Shown in pieces: positions 1-9,017 of a stretch of 64,000 bases of DNA. Made by a program: the position numbers and the translations under genes. The stretch lies in contig CAVSZD010000006.1 of NCBI GenBank assembly GCA_963732355.1, positions 372,001 to 436,000 on the forward strand, written 5' to 3'. Origin of the DNA: JADKAV01 sp963732355. GTDB lineage: Bacteria > Actinomycetota > Actinomycetes > S36-B12 > UBA10799. Every line of letters begins with the position of its first letter. Position 1 is the first letter of the stretch. The notes beneath the pieces were generated by a model that made no database searches, was not told the DNA's origin, and was given only the letters and a program-made list of their open reading frames with translations.

Positions 1-185
1 ACGGACGAGCGCTTCGACTAAACACGGGGAATGCCTCCTCGAGAGGTAAGACGATGAGAGTAGCGCGCGCCCCTGACAGTTCGGTGGCGGTCATCCACAA
101 CCATGGGGACCGCCGAGCGAAGACGGTCCGAACGGACCAGAAGCGCGCCGTGTCCAGTGTCCGACCGACCTGCGATGCTGAGCGC

Positions 186-710
186 GTGAGCACGCCCGTC
201 GAGCCTCCCCCAGACACCAGAGACTGGACCTTCGTGATCGAGCAAGGCTGTCCCGAGTGTGGCTTCACGCCCCAGCCGGTGGAACAGACCGGTGCGCGGC
301 TTCGAGCAACCCTGCCCGCATGGGGTGAAGCCCTGCGCCGACAAGGAGCCAGCACGCGGCCCGAACCGCAGACCTGGTCGCCGGTCGAGTACGCGTGCCA
401 CGTGCGGGACACCTGCGAACTGTTCGGTCAGCGACTGGGACTGATGCTCGACCAGGACGACCCGGTCTTCGAGAACTGGGACCAGGACGTCACCGCGGTG
501 GAGAAGGACTACTTCCACCAGGACCCGTCGACGGTGTTGGACGAGTTGACGCGGGAGACCACGGCAACCGCAGCTGCTTTTGACTCAGTGCGCGCCGATG
601 CGTGGGACAGGCCGGGGCGGCGAAGTAACGGATCGGTATTCACCATCGCCACCTTCGCGGTGTACTTCCTGCACGACGTCGAGCACCACGTGTGGGATGT
701 ATCGGGCTAG
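186..710 (+). CDS. DinB-like / mycothiol-type fold protein
   Basis: A 174-residue protein starting at GTG 186 (VSTPVEPP). The frame stays open upstream to 54, but that extension is low in complexity and lacks a ribosome site. An N-terminal patch, EQGCPECGF, is followed by helical segments with WSPVEYACHVRDTCELFGQRL and, near the end, FLHDVEHHVWDV. This spacing of His residues over a four-helix bundle is typical of the DinB/maleylpyruvate-isomerase superfamily, which binds a metal and often acts in thiol-dependent chemistry. The substrate cannot be read from the sequence. It stands alone, followed by a gap of about 155 bp before the DUF222 gene. Confidence 0.75.
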   Translation: MSTPVEPPPDTRDWTFVIEQGCPECGFTPQPVEQTGARLRATLPAWGEALRRQGASTRPEPQTWSPVEYACHVRDTCELFGQRLGLMLDQDDPVFENWDQDVTAVEKDYFHQDPSTVLDELTRETTATAAAFDSVRADAWDRPGRRSNGSVFTIATFAVYFLHDVEHHVWDVSG

Positions 711-866
711 CGGGCGCGGACCCCGGCCCTCAACCAGTAACGCGCGCGCCCCGGCACAGTCTTCGTCGCAGCCCCTGGGGACAACCCAGAGTTTTGTCGT
801 ACGTACGTTCTACACTGCAAGGGAGGTTGAGGTCCACGCAGAGGTCGCAGATCGGGGGTGCGAGTC

Positions 867-2094
867 ATGGCGTTCTACCAGGTTTCCAAGCCCGCGCTGC
901 GACGCATGCGCCTTCGCGAGAGCCTGCCGAAAGCCCAGCCGGTGGCTTTCACCGGCGTCGCCGCCGCGCTGGATTCGCTACCGGATCCCGGGCACCTCTG
1001 CGCGCAGGAGCGAGCCGCCGCGATGGCCAGCGTCGCCGGGCTGCGAAACCGGTTGGACGCCTACCTGACCGATCTGGCGTGGGAGGCGGACAAGGCCGCC
1101 GACTCGAAGGCCCTGGGCGTGGGCACTACGGGCATGCTCGTGGCGGTTGCCACTGGAAGTAACCCGGCAGTCGGTTCAGCAGTGGCCAATCGCGCCGCGG
1201 CCCTACGATCTCTGCCCGGCGTGGCGGCTGCCTACGCGGCCGGGGAACTGAGCACGGCGCACGTGGCCGCAATCGTCGACGCCGCCGACCACCTGCCGGG
1301 GTTTGCCGACTACGAGGAGTCGGTGGCTGCAACGGCATCGTGTGTGGAGCCCGCCGAGGTCACGCGCATGCTGAACACCCTGATCGGTCAGGTCAATCCG
1401 AAGAGCCCCGACGACGCGCTGGCGCAGCAGCGTGAGCGACGGGGGATCTCGTTGTCCGAACTACCCGACGGCCGGTTCCGGATCACCGGCTGGCTCGACG
1501 GCCTTGAGGGCACACGGCTTCGTGATGTCCTGTCGACCTTCATGGATCGTGCTGACGCGGCCGATCGGCGCACTGCGAAGCAGCGGCGGGCCGACGCCCT
1601 GGCCGATATGGTCGCCGCGGCGTGCGCAAACACCCGGCCGCTGGGGGTCTCCGGGCTATCGGTGTTGGTGGACATCGAGGACCTGACCGACGGTGCCGGT
1701 GCGACCTTGGAGGACGGAACGCCGATCGGGCCCTCCACGTTCGACCTGATTTCATGCACCGCTGTCGCCTGGGTCATCCTCGGCATCACGGCGCAACAAG
1801 ACGTTCGTGCCACTGGCGCTCGGGCGAGGAGCACGGCGAGCAAGCGCCGGGCAGTGGGTAGCCCTGATCGCGCGGGACCGCGGCTGCATCCGCTGCGGGC
1901 GGGCTCCCAGGTTCTGCGAAGCCCATCACATCCAGCATTGGCGTCACGGAGGTTCAACCGACCTGTCCAACCTCGCCCTTTTGTGCTCGCGCTGTCATCA
2001 CGATCTTCATGAGGGCCGCTTCTGGATCACGGTGGATCGCCACGGCATCCCCCAAGTCACGGTGAGCCGGGCACCGCCGCGTAGGCGGCGCTGA
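867..2094 (+). CDS. DUF222 / HNH endonuclease (13E12 type), frameshifted
   Basis: A DUF222 domain (roughly residues 50-280) is followed by a C-terminal HNH nuclease. The first frame runs from ATG 867 (GTG 858 is an alternative) to about 1788. The HNH part continues in the next frame: CIRCGR, then CEAHHIQHWRHGG with the catalytic His pair, and LLCSRCHHDLHEG, ending at 2094. Near 1785-1792 the first frame gives ILGI while the expected continuation RRNKTFVPLALGRG lies one frame over, so the sequence carries a net +1 shift. These proteins are multicopy in actinobacteria and are linked to mobile DNA; their role is unsettled. Either a pseudogene or a sequence error; if repaired, about 408 residues. 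Confidence 0.8.
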
Positions 2095-2113
2095 GGGGTG
2101 GGGCGGTCACATA

Positions 2114-2130
2114 GACTTACACCATAAGTC
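2114..2130. promoter_or_regulatory. Probable TetR operator upstream of the regulator gene
   Basis: GACTTACACCATAAGTC has 6-bp inverted arms (GACTTA/TAAGTC) and sits 23 bp before the TetR start. It shares the ACTTAC...GTAAGT core with the two palindromes in front of the DUF4386-like gene at 2933-2967. I infer autoregulation. Confidence 0.6.
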
Positions 2131-2152
2131 GAGGAACAGAGGGGGCAGCTAG

Positions 2153-2800
2153 ATGGCGGATGAGCGGACCCCACTGACCCGCGCGCGGGTATTGCGCGAA
2201 GCGATTGCACTTGCTGACGAGGACGGGGTCGCCGGCCTGTCGATGCGGCGGCTGGGCCAGCGTCTAGGGGTGGAGGCGATGTCGCTGTACAACCACGTCG
2301 CGAACAAGGACGACCTGCTCGACGGGATGGCCGATCTGGTGTCGGCCGACTTCGTGGCGCCCACGCCGGGAGTGGCCTGGCGTCAGGGATTGAGTCGCAG
2401 CGCGACCTCGGCGCACGCCGCCCTGCTGGCCCATCCATGGGCTGCCACGCTGCTGGAGTCGCGGTCCAACCCGGGCCCGCAGCGCTTGCACTACCTGAAC
2501 GCGGTCGTCGGAGTGATGGTCGACGCGGGCTTTCCTATCGAACTGGCCTACAACGCGTTCCTCACCCTCGACAGCTACATCTACGGCTTCACCTTGCAGG
2601 AGGTTTCTGCCCCTGCAGCGCCGGACCAAGCTGCCGAAGCCGCAGAGGGGTTCGTCGAGGGGTTGTCGGACGGACAATATCCGCATCTGGTGTCGATGGC
2701 CCAGGTGGTCATGCATCCGGACCATGACCGCGCTGCGGACTTCGATGCCGGGCTGGATCTCGTGCTTGATGCCATCGAACTGCGCCTGTCGCGGTCGTAG
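2153..2800 (+). CDS. TetR-family repressor (TetR_C type)
   Basis: A 215-residue regulator. Residues 9-55 form the N-terminal helix-turn-helix (AGLSMRRLGQRLGVEAMSLYNHVANKDDLL), which is the TetR/Tn10-like version in which the recognition helix reads ...MSLYNHV. The rest is a helical ligand-binding domain of the TetR_C_1 kind. AGGGGGCAGCTAG precedes ATG 2153. The same palindromic core lies before this gene and, twice, before the membrane protein gene at 2988, so the regulator most likely represses both. The ligand is unknown, probably a hydrophobic compound. A 70-bp nested palindrome separates the two genes. Confidence 0.9.
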   Translation: MADERTPLTRARVLREAIALADEDGVAGLSMRRLGQRLGVEAMSLYNHVANKDDLLDGMADLVSADFVAPTPGVAWRQGLSRSATSAHAALLAHPWAATLLESRSNPGPQRLHYLNAVVGVMVDAGFPIELAYNAFLTLDSYIYGFTLQEVSAPAAPDQAAEAAEGFVEGLSDGQYPHLVSMAQVVMHPDHDRAADFDAGLDLVLDAIELRLSRS

Positions 2801-2821
2801 CTTCCGGCTCCCGCACCTCCT

Positions 2822-2891
2822 GGTTAGAGGTTGTGGTCCTGGTTAGCGAATCCACGCGTTGTTTCGCTAACCAACAGCACAACCTCTAACC
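2822..2891. repeat. Nested palindrome, family A, copy 1
   Basis: A 70-bp element. The outer stem is GGTTAGAGGTTGTG paired with CACAACCTCTAACC (14 bp perfect), with a small internal loop (GTCCT / AACAG), then an inner stem GGTTAGCGAA paired with TTCGCTAACC (10 bp), and a 12-base loop TCCACGCGTTGT. Near-identical copies occur at 58459-58526 and 58601-58668. The element lies in the gap between the TetR gene and its target. Confidence 0.9.
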
Positions 2892-2925
2892 AACCGCTCC
2901 GCTGGCCAGCGACCCCGTCGAACCC

Positions 2926-2968
2926 TTGACACACTTACGCCGTAAGTTATACACTTACAGTGTAAGTC
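2926..2968 (+). promoter_or_regulatory. Promoter overlapped by two TetR operators
   Basis: TTGACA (2926-2931) and TATACA (2948-2953), spaced 16 bp, form a good -35/-10 pair for the gene at 2988. Two perfect 15-bp palindromes overlap it: ACTTACGCCGTAAGT (2933-2947, between the boxes) and ACTTACAGTGTAAGT (2953-2967, just after the -10). Their centres are 20 bp apart, two helical turns. This is the layout of a tightly repressed TetR target. Confidence 0.8.
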
Positions 2969-2987
2969 TCACCTCAGGAGGTGCGCC

Positions 2988-3660
2988 ATGATGACCACCA
3001 AAACCACGCCCCGTTACCTCGGCTTCGCCGCGCTCTACCTCGCTGCTGCCCTGGTTGCAGCGATGATCTACTTCCTTGTCGGCACCGACTACCCCGCTGT
3101 GACCGACCCCGTCGAGAAACTCGACCTGCTGGTCCAACAGCAACTGTCCATCAACGTCATGTACCTGGTGGCCTACGTTGGGTTCGGCCTCGTTCTGGCA
3201 GCTCTGGCAGTCGGACTGCCGTCGAAGCTCGCCTGCAGCCATCGGCCTGATCTGGGCCGGCATGCTCGTGGCCAGCGGGCTGGTCTACATCGTCGGCATG
3301 AGTTCAGTAGTCGACCTCAACGCCACCGATCCGGCAGCAGCCGTCGCCGCCTGGCAGGCGATCGAGCCCGTCGCTCTGGGCCTCGGCGGAGCGGGCGGCG
3401 AGGTACTCGGGGGGACTTGGGTGCTGCTCGTAAGCCTGACCGCCCTGCGCAGCCACACCCTGCCAACGTGGCTCACCTGGCTCGGCATGGTTGTCGGCGC
3501 CGCCGGGATCATCTCCACAGTCCCGGGCCTTGCCAGCGCCTCGATCCTCTTCGGGCTGCTGATCATCGTGTGGTTCACCGGACTCGGCGTGGCGCTGCTG
3601 CGTGGACACCAGACCGAAGAGCCCATGCACGCCGCCACGCTGGTCAACGCAGCCAGCTAG
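2988..3660 (+). CDS. DUF4386-like multi-pass membrane protein, frameshifted
   Basis: AGGAGG (2976-2981) lies 6 bases before ATG 2988. The first frame encodes two membrane segments (YLGFAALYLAAALVAAMIYFL and VMYLVAYVGFGLVLAALAVGL) and then fails at about 3220. The next frame carries on with AAIGLIWAGMLVASGLVYIV and further helices to the stop at 3660. The joined product is about 223 residues with six to seven membrane helices and the GGTWVLLVSL...LPTWLTWLGMVVG pattern seen in DUF4386 proteins. It is the presumed target of the upstream TetR regulator, so a role in export or in membrane response to a hydrophobic ligand is possible but unproven. Confidence 0.75.
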
Positions 3661-3729
3661 CCGCGGCAGATGCGGACTTCCGTGGGTGCCATTCCCACGG
3701 AAGCCCTGCTGTGCCGTGCGAATTCAGCC

Positions 3730-3955
3730 ATGAAATCCGACCGCACCGACCAGCGGTGGGTGGCGCAGACAGGCGGCTCCTGGTCCGTGCGCGAGCTGGC
3801 GTTCCGCGACTACCTACGAGCCAATCCGCCGTCCGCGCCACGGAGTACGAAGCGCTCAAAATGACCCTGGCGAAGCGCTATCCGAATGATCGGGAGGCGT
3901 ACACCGACGGCAAGGCGGACTTCATCGAGTCCGTTCTGCGCGCCGCGGGCGTTTG
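3730..3955 (+). pseudogene. GrpB/UPF0157 family 3' remnant
   Basis: Only the C-terminal part of a GrpB-family (UPF0157) protein is visible. One frame gives VRELAFRDYLRANP, and the next gives ATEYEALKMTLAKRYPNDRE followed by AYTDGKADFIESVL, ending at a TGA at 3954-3956. Family members normally have about 100 further N-terminal residues with the nucleotidyltransferase-like fold; none is found upstream. There is a frame change at about 3825. A 5'-deleted, broken gene. Confidence 0.7.
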
Positions 3956-4028
3956 ACGTCACTGACGGCCGAAAACAGGCTTCGACCCACACCAGCGTCA
4001 GGCTTACCCTGAATATGGGGAGGGCATC

Positions 4029-4684
4029 ATGAACGTCAAACATGCCATTCGCATCGTCACTTCAATCGCGCTAGTCACCGGCCTGTTCGCCGGACCCACC
4101 ATCAGTGCCACCGCAGATCCCGGACCTCCCCGCACCACGGCCGCGAAGACCGAGACCTTGATCAAGAAGAAGTGCCTCAAAGGTTTCCGGGCAGATTGGC
4201 GGAAGGTGAATTACGAGGTGTGGGCCCACGCATACGACTACTACGAGGGGCGCCGTAAGGCTGAGCAGGTCATGTTCGACCAAATGCGCTGGGTCACTTG
4301 CTGATCCCGCAGGCGCACGACCTGATCCCGGTCTTCGAGCAGGCCGCAGCCGTCGACCGGGCGCAGTACCAGCCTGTGGTCGCCAAGCTGCGCGACGACA
4401 ACTTCAAGGACATCAAGAGCTTCCAGTCGAAGTATCTGCGCAACGGCTGCTTGAGCAAACCCGGCACTGCGGTCTTCAGCGATGGCATCCGCGACCTGCG
4501 GGCGAGCTTCAAGGACATCTACAAGGCCCACGAGCAGTTGTTCCGGGTGAATCTCGCGCTGCAGACCGCACAAATGGATCTGGCGACTCAATGCATGCAG
4601 GACGCAGACCTCGAGGCAGCCACCATCGAGGAGAGTTGGCGGCGCTCCTGGGGGCACTTCATAAAGTTGCGTTTCCCGTCATGA
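4029..4684 (+). CDS. Secreted protein of unknown function, split by a frameshift
   Basis: The first reading frame (4029-4304) starts with a signal peptide (MNVKHAIRIVTSIALVTGLF, cleavage after ISATA) and continues with KKKCLKGFRADWRKVNYEVW. The second (4298-4684, possible TTG start) has no signal peptide but continues in the same helical, charged style (LIPVFEQAAAVDRAQYQPVV, two Cys) to a stop at 4684. They overlap by 7 bases, and the junction ...MRWVT|LLIPQAH reads as one protein of about 217 residues, so I treat them as one gene with a one-base break near 4295. AGGGC stands before ATG 4029. No family recognised. Confidence 0.6.
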
Positions 4685-4840
4685 AGCAGGCCTCGCCCCG
4701 CGGCATCGCTTCGAGCAGTACCTGACGTTGTGCCAATCCCGGGCCCAACGTTTGCGCCACTCGAACGGCCGGCCACACGTCGCACAGATCTTGGGCGCAA
4801 ACCCGTTCTTCGTCTGAGCGCGGCGCGGTGTACGGGGCAC
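4679..4840 (-). CDS. DUF2256 zinc-ribbon-like small protein
   Basis: A 53-residue product read from GTG 4840 down to TGA at 4679. It carries APKICATCGRPFEWRKRWA followed by DWHNVRYCSKRCR, which is the DUF2256 signature (C-x2-C...W-RKRW...YCS-x2-C), a small predicted zinc-binding protein often encoded near photolyase/cryptochrome or FAD genes. No such neighbour is visible here. The stop overlaps the end of the convergent gene by 6 bp. It is easy to miss because of its length. Function unknown. Confidence 0.8.
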   Translation of the reverse strand: MPRTPRRAQTKNGFAPKICATCGRPFEWRKRWARDWHNVRYCSKRCRGARPAS

Positions 4841-4920
4841 ACACGCAGGGTTACACACTTCGACCGGGTGAGCAGGGGGCCGAGTCCGTAGTATTGGGCA
4901 CCGAACAGTTGGGACATCTC

Positions 4921-5409
4921 ATGAAACGCCTGACCCGCATCGCCGCGCTCGCGATTCTCGGCATCCTCACGCTGGGCGTTGCCTGGTTCATCGGAATGCG
5001 CCGCAAAGGCTCCATCGTCACGAAGACTCAGCGGCGGCTCAACCGGGCGGTGTTCAACCCTCGCCAATTACGCACCGCAGGCCAACCCGGTGCCTACGCC
5101 GGCGTCGTGCACCATCAGGGGCGCGCCTCGGGTAAGGAGTACATGACCCCAGTGGGCACGGTGCAAACCGAAGATGGGTTCGTCGTGGCACTTGTCTACG
5201 GGTCGGACACGGACTGGGTGAAGAACGTGCTTGCCGCGGGCTCGGCTGCCATCACCCACGAGGGCCAGCAGTACGAGGTGGTGGATCCTGCGCTGGTCTC
5301 GCTGGACTCGGTCGCCGATTCCTTCGAGGAATCCGAGCTGACCCCCCTTCGCCTCTTCGGCGTGCGGGAGTGCCTTCGAGTACGGACTGTGTCAACCGTC
5401 GCGACGTGA
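4921..5409 (+). CDS. DUF385 / F420-type nitroreductase-family protein
   Basis: A 162-residue protein from ATG 4921. Residues 4-22 form a membrane anchor (LTRIAALAILGILTLGVAWF). A split-beta-barrel domain follows, with GVVHHQGRASGKEYMTPVGT, DGFVVALVYGSDTDWVKNVL and AAGSAAITHEGQQYEVVDP. This pattern (G-R-x-SGK, a phosphate-binding lysine, and D-WV-N) marks the deazaflavin (F420H2)-dependent nitroreductase/quinone-reductase family (pfam04075). It implies F420 use, common in actinobacteria. The N-terminal helix would hold it at the inner membrane face. It is a single gene, with 144 bp before the fucosidase. Confidence 0.85.
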   Translation: MKRLTRIAALAILGILTLGVAWFIGMRRKGSIVTKTQRRLNRAVFNPRQLRTAGQPGAYAGVVHHQGRASGKEYMTPVGTVQTEDGFVVALVYGSDTDWVKNVLAAGSAAITHEGQQYEVVDPALVSLDSVADSFEESELTPLRLFGVRECLRVRTVSTVAT

Positions 5410-5553
5410 AGCCGGCGCGCGGTTACCGATTGTGACTGCCACGGCCAACCCTCAACGCTGGGACCGATGCGAAGGGTCCTGGGATCGCGCGGGGGCGCGC
5501 GCACGCCGGTCCTGAGCGGGATGATGAACTTCCGCTGATCTGAAGGAAGCAAC

Positions 5554-7026
5554 GTGTACGAAGGCACCTGGGAATCCGTGGCCGAACATCGCCTGCCGAC
5601 ATGGTTCGACGACGCCAAACTCGGTGTCTTCCTGCACTGGGGCCTCTACTCGGTGCCCGGCTGGGCCCCGCAGGTCCCGGACATCCAGGAACTGCTTCGC
5701 ACCAAGGGGCCCAAGGCGATGCTCTTCGACAACCCCTACGCCGAGTGGTACCTCAACAGCATGCAGCTGAAGGGCAGTCCCACCTGGAATCACCAGCGCG
5801 AGACGTACGGCCCCGACGCGTCCTACGACGATTTCCGGGAGGAGTTCAATCGCGACTCCAGCGATGCCGACCTCGATGCATTGGCGGCTCTGATCGAGTC
5901 GAGCGGCGCCAAATACGCCGTGCTGACGACCAAACATCACGACGGCTTCACGCTCTGGCCCGCGACAACGCCCCACCCGAAGAAGGGTCCTTACCACTCC
6001 GAACGCGACCTGGTCGCCGACGTGTGCACCGCCCTGCGCGACCGTGGTTTGCGCGCCGGCCTGTACTACTCGGGAGGCTACGACTGGCCCTACAACGACG
6101 CCGTGCTGAGCAACCCGGCCGATGCCATGCTTGCAGTCCCGAGCGATCCCTCATACGTGCAGTACGCCACGGCACACGTTCGCGAACTCATCGATCGGTA
6201 CCAGCCGTCGGTGCTGTGGAACGACATCTGCTGGCCCGCGGGTGAAAACCTCGCCGACCTGTTCGCGTACTACTACAACAATGTCCCCGACGGTGTGATC
6301 AACGACAGGTGGCTGCAACCGTCGGAGCACCGTGGCGCAGTAGGGGACACCATTGCGCGTGGAGCGGGCACGGTGATCCAGGCGTTGTGGCGGTTCGTTC
6401 CGGACTCCCAGAAGTCGCTGACCTTCCCGGCGGCGCATCACTACGACTTCGCAACCCCGGAGTACGCCTCGTTCGACGAGATCCAGCAGAACAAGTGGGA
6501 GTCAACGCGCGGCGTAGGGCACTCCTTCGGAGCCAATCGGAATGAACGTCCGCAGGACATCGTCACGGCCACTGAGCTGATCCGGTCCTTCTGCGACATC
6601 GTTTCGAAGAACGGCAACCTCCTGATCGGAATCGGGCCCAAGCCCGATGGGACGATCCCCGAGGAGCAACAGGTACCGCTGCGTGGTCTCGGGGAGTGGA
6701 TGAAGCGCAATAGTGCTGCCATCTACGGAACTCGGCCGTGGTTGACCGCAGAGACGACGACTTCGGAGAAGACAGAGGTCCGCTTCACCTCCGGCGCGGA
6801 AGGCGTGCACGCCCTGCTGCTCGGGTTGCCAGGACGGCGCGATTTCACGATTGAGGCAATAACGGCCAGCGAAGCGCCGGAGGTCCGGCTGCTCGGGTGC
6901 GACGCGCAGGTCGAGACTTCGCTCGGCGCCAGGGGCATCGAAGTCGTGCTACCCGAACGTGTGCCGACCCAGGATGTTCACGCGCTGGCGCTAGGACCGG
7001 AGATCCGGCCGATGGACGCCGGGTAG
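5554..7026 (+). CDS. Alpha-L-fucosidase, glycoside hydrolase family 29
   Basis: 490 residues from GTG 5554, preceded by GAAGGAAG. GH29 landmarks are present: GVFLHWGLYSVPGWAP (24-39), the substrate-binding KHHDGFTLW (127-135), YYSGGYDWPY (171-180), and the nucleophile Asp224 in VLWNDICWP. A late beta domain (about residues 400-490) is usual for the family. No signal peptide is visible, so it is probably cytosolic and releases L-fucose from imported glycans. The acid/base residue is poorly conserved in GH29 and cannot be assigned with certainty. No transporter for fucosides is adjacent; the ABC genes that follow are exporter-type. Confidence 0.93.
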   Translation: MYEGTWESVAEHRLPTWFDDAKLGVFLHWGLYSVPGWAPQVPDIQELLRTKGPKAMLFDNPYAEWYLNSMQLKGSPTWNHQRETYGPDASYDDFREEFNRDSSDADLDALAALIESSGAKYAVLTTKHHDGFTLWPATTPHPKKGPYHSERDLVADVCTALRDRGLRAGLYYSGGYDWPYNDAVLSNPADAMLAVPSDPSYVQYATAHVRELIDRYQPSVLWNDICWPAGENLADLFAYYYNNVPDGVINDRWLQPSEHRGAVGDTIARGAGTVIQALWRFVPDSQKSLTFPAAHHYDFATPEYASFDEIQQNKWESTRGVGHSFGANRNERPQDIVTATELIRSFCDIVSKNGNLLIGIGPKPDGTIPEEQQVPLRGLGEWMKRNSAAIYGTRPWLTAETTTSEKTEVRFTSGAEGVHALLLGLPGRRDFTIEAITASEAPEVRLLGCDAQVETSLGARGIEVVLPERVPTQDVHALALGPEIRPMDAG

Positions 7027-7066
7027 GGCGTTATTGCCGAAAGTGGGCCGGTGGAAGACTGGGAGC

Positions 7067-8014
7067 ATGAGCGCCACTGCGGTCGCCTTCCCACCTGCTG
7101 ACGGTGTTGTGACCGTCGACGGCCTGTCCAAACGGTTCGGAGCACTCACAGCGGTCGATGACCTGACGTTCACCGTCGCCCCGGGGCGAGTCACCGGGTT
7201 CCTCGGTCCCAACGGAGCCGGCAAGACCACGACGCTGCGCCTGCTTCTCGGGCTGGCCACACCCGACGCCGGCGCAGTCACGATCGGCGGGATCCGGTAC
7301 GAGCAACGCCCCCGCCCGGCACAGCATGTCGGGGCCGCACTCGAAGCGGCGAGTTTCCATCCGGGACGAACCGCGCGCGACCACCTGCGGGTCTACGCCC
7401 CCCAGATCGGCGTCGCGGATGCTCGCTGCGACGAGGTACTGGCGATGGTGGGCCTGACCGAATCGGCAGGGCGCAGGGTGGGCGGCTTCTCGACCGGGAT
7501 GCGCCAGCGCCTGGCCCTTGCCGCGACACTGCTCGGCGACCCGCAGGTGCTGCTGCTCGACGAACCCGCTAATGGCCTGGACCCCGAGGGCATCGCATGG
7601 TTGCGGCAGTTTCTCCGATACCTGGCCGACCAGGGACGCACGATCTTGGTGTCCTCGCACGTGTTGTCCGAAGTGGAGCAGACCGTCGACGACGTTGTCA
7701 TCATCGCCAAAGGCCGACTGGTTCACGCCTCCTCACTGGCCGAACTTGAGGCGAAGGCGCGGCCGGCGGTTCGCGTGGTGTCGCCGGATGCGGACGGCCT
7801 GGCCCAACTTGTAAGGCAATCCGGCTGGTCTGCCAGCACCGAATTCACGACACCCACCGTCGCGGTCGTGCAGGACCATCACCCTGATGAGGTCGGTGCC
7901 GCAGCGTTCCAACAGGGCCTGGAACTGCACGAGTTGTCCGCGGCTGGCACCAGCCTGGAGGCGCTGTTCTTCCAGTTGACGAGCACCGGCGATCAGCGCG
8001 GGGAGTCCCGATGA
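7067..8014 (+). CDS. ABC-2 type exporter, ATP-binding subunit
   Basis: 315 residues from ATG 7067; a longer TTG-start version (7034) adds an unconvincing leader. The Walker A motif GPNGAGKTT is at 47-55, the signature-like FSTGMRQRLA at 141-150, and Walker B VLLLDEP at 161-167, followed by the switch His in LVSSHVLSEVEQ. A C-terminal extension of about 100 residues is typical of the drug/antibiotic exporter (CcmA/NatA) branch. Its stop overlaps the next ATG (ATGA at 8011), so it pairs with the permease. The substrate is unknown. Confidence 0.95.
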   Translation: MSATAVAFPPADGVVTVDGLSKRFGALTAVDDLTFTVAPGRVTGFLGPNGAGKTTTLRLLLGLATPDAGAVTIGGIRYEQRPRPAQHVGAALEAASFHPGRTARDHLRVYAPQIGVADARCDEVLAMVGLTESAGRRVGGFSTGMRQRLALAATLLGDPQVLLLDEPANGLDPEGIAWLRQFLRYLADQGRTILVSSHVLSEVEQTVDDVVIIAKGRLVHASSLAELEAKARPAVRVVSPDADGLAQLVRQSGWSASTEFTTPTVAVVQDHHPDEVGAAAFQQGLELHELSAAGTSLEALFFQLTSTGDQRGESR

Positions 8015-8817
8015 AGGACGCGCTTCGCACGGAGTTGCGCAAGATCACCACCACGCGGACCTGGTGGATCCTCGCTCTGGTGATGCTCGGCTACATGGTG
8101 GTGATGTCGGCGATCATGGCGGCGTCCTTCGTCTTCGGGATGCGCGCGGAGCCGACAAGTGCTGACGCTATGGTGCTGGATCCGCAATCAATCGCGTCCT
8201 CGGTGTACACGCTGGCCGTGGCGCTGGGCTACATCTTCCCGGCGGTGCTGGGAGCCATGGTCGTGACCAGCGAGTTCCGGCACCGGACCATCACGATGAC
8301 CCTGCTGGCCGAGCCACGGCGGACCTTGGTCCTGGGCAGCAAGCTCGCTGCCGTGCTCCCGTTCGCAATCGTCGTCGCTCTCGCTGGGGTGCTGGGCGCG
8401 GTACTCGGCGGCGCCACAACGCTGGCGGTACTGGGTGAGCCGATGTTCCTGGCCGACCCGCAGATGCAGAAGACGATTGCGCTGTCAGTGGTCGCGCTGG
8501 TCATCTGGGCCCTCGTCGGGGTCGGCTTCGGTTCCGTGCTCACCAATCAGGTGGCGGTCATTGTGGTCCTGCTGGTCTTCACCCAGTTCGTGGAACCCAT
8601 ATTGCGTCTGCTGCTGGCCCAGTTCGAGGCCACCGAGATGCTGTCCAAGTTCCTGCCGGGGGCCGCCGGGGAGGCCATCGCGGGATCCAGCCTCTACGTC
8701 AGTTCGGGATTGGCGGAGTTGCTGTCGTCCTGGCAAGGAGCGCTGGTTCTATTGGGCTATGCGGTGGTCTTCACCGTGATCGGCCGGCTGACAACGTTCC
8801 GGCGGGACATCGGGTAG
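8011..8817 (+). CDS. ABC-2 type permease
   Basis: 268 residues with six predicted membrane helices: TWWILALVMLGYMVVMSAIM, SVYTLAVALGYIFPAVLGAM, PFAIVVALAGVLGAVLGGAT, LSVVALVIWALVGVGFGSVL, AVIVVLLVFTQFVEPILRLL and GALVLLGYAVVFTVIGRL. The first loop has the usual VVTSEFRHRTITMTLLAEPRR motif of ABC-2 permeases. It is translationally coupled to the ATPase gene by a 4-base overlap. Together they should form a homodimeric-type exporter. The product ends 85 bp before a family B palindrome. Confidence 0.92.
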   Translation: MKDALRTELRKITTTRTWWILALVMLGYMVVMSAIMAASFVFGMRAEPTSADAMVLDPQSIASSVYTLAVALGYIFPAVLGAMVVTSEFRHRTITMTLLAEPRRTLVLGSKLAAVLPFAIVVALAGVLGAVLGGATTLAVLGEPMFLADPQMQKTIALSVVALVIWALVGVGFGSVLTNQVAVIVVLLVFTQFVEPILRLLLAQFEATEMLSKFLPGAAGEAIAGSSLYVSSGLAELLSSWQGALVLLGYAVVFTVIGRLTTFRRDIG

Positions 8818-8901
8818 CGGCATGCCTGGGTGACTACTCGGCGCAAACCACGCAGACCGCTCGCCGGACAGTCGCTGCAGGTCCGTGGCGTCTAGCAGCG
8901 G

Positions 8902-9017
8902 GTTGTTGCGTTGTTCCCGGTCGCGCATATGGATTGTCGCGTTGTTGCTGATTTTCGACCCGAGAACCCGCAACAACACAACACCGGCGCTTCCACCGCC
9001 GCAACAACGTCACAAAC
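8902..9017. repeat. Nested palindrome, family B, copy 1
   Basis: About 115 bp. The outer arm TTGTTGCGTTGTT (8903-8915) pairs imperfectly with AACAACGTCACAA (9003-9015). The inner stem GTTGTTGC (8941-8948) pairs with GCAACAAC. The same architecture and wording recur at 49875, 50026 and 55816. It fills most of the 8818-9156 gap; nothing coding is seen there. Confidence 0.8.

Noticed and set aside
1..21. C-terminal end of a gene entering from the left (TDERFD, stop)
   Set aside because: Six codons are too few to support a gene call.
1780..1800. Programmed ribosomal frameshift in the DUF222/HNH gene
   Set aside because: There is no slippery heptamer or downstream stem, and many other genes in the window have similar breaks, so an error or decay is simpler.
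2820..2895. Short open frames across the family A palindromes (also at 58460-58670)
   Set aside because: They encode near-identical low-value peptides purely because the DNA is repeated; no ribosome site.
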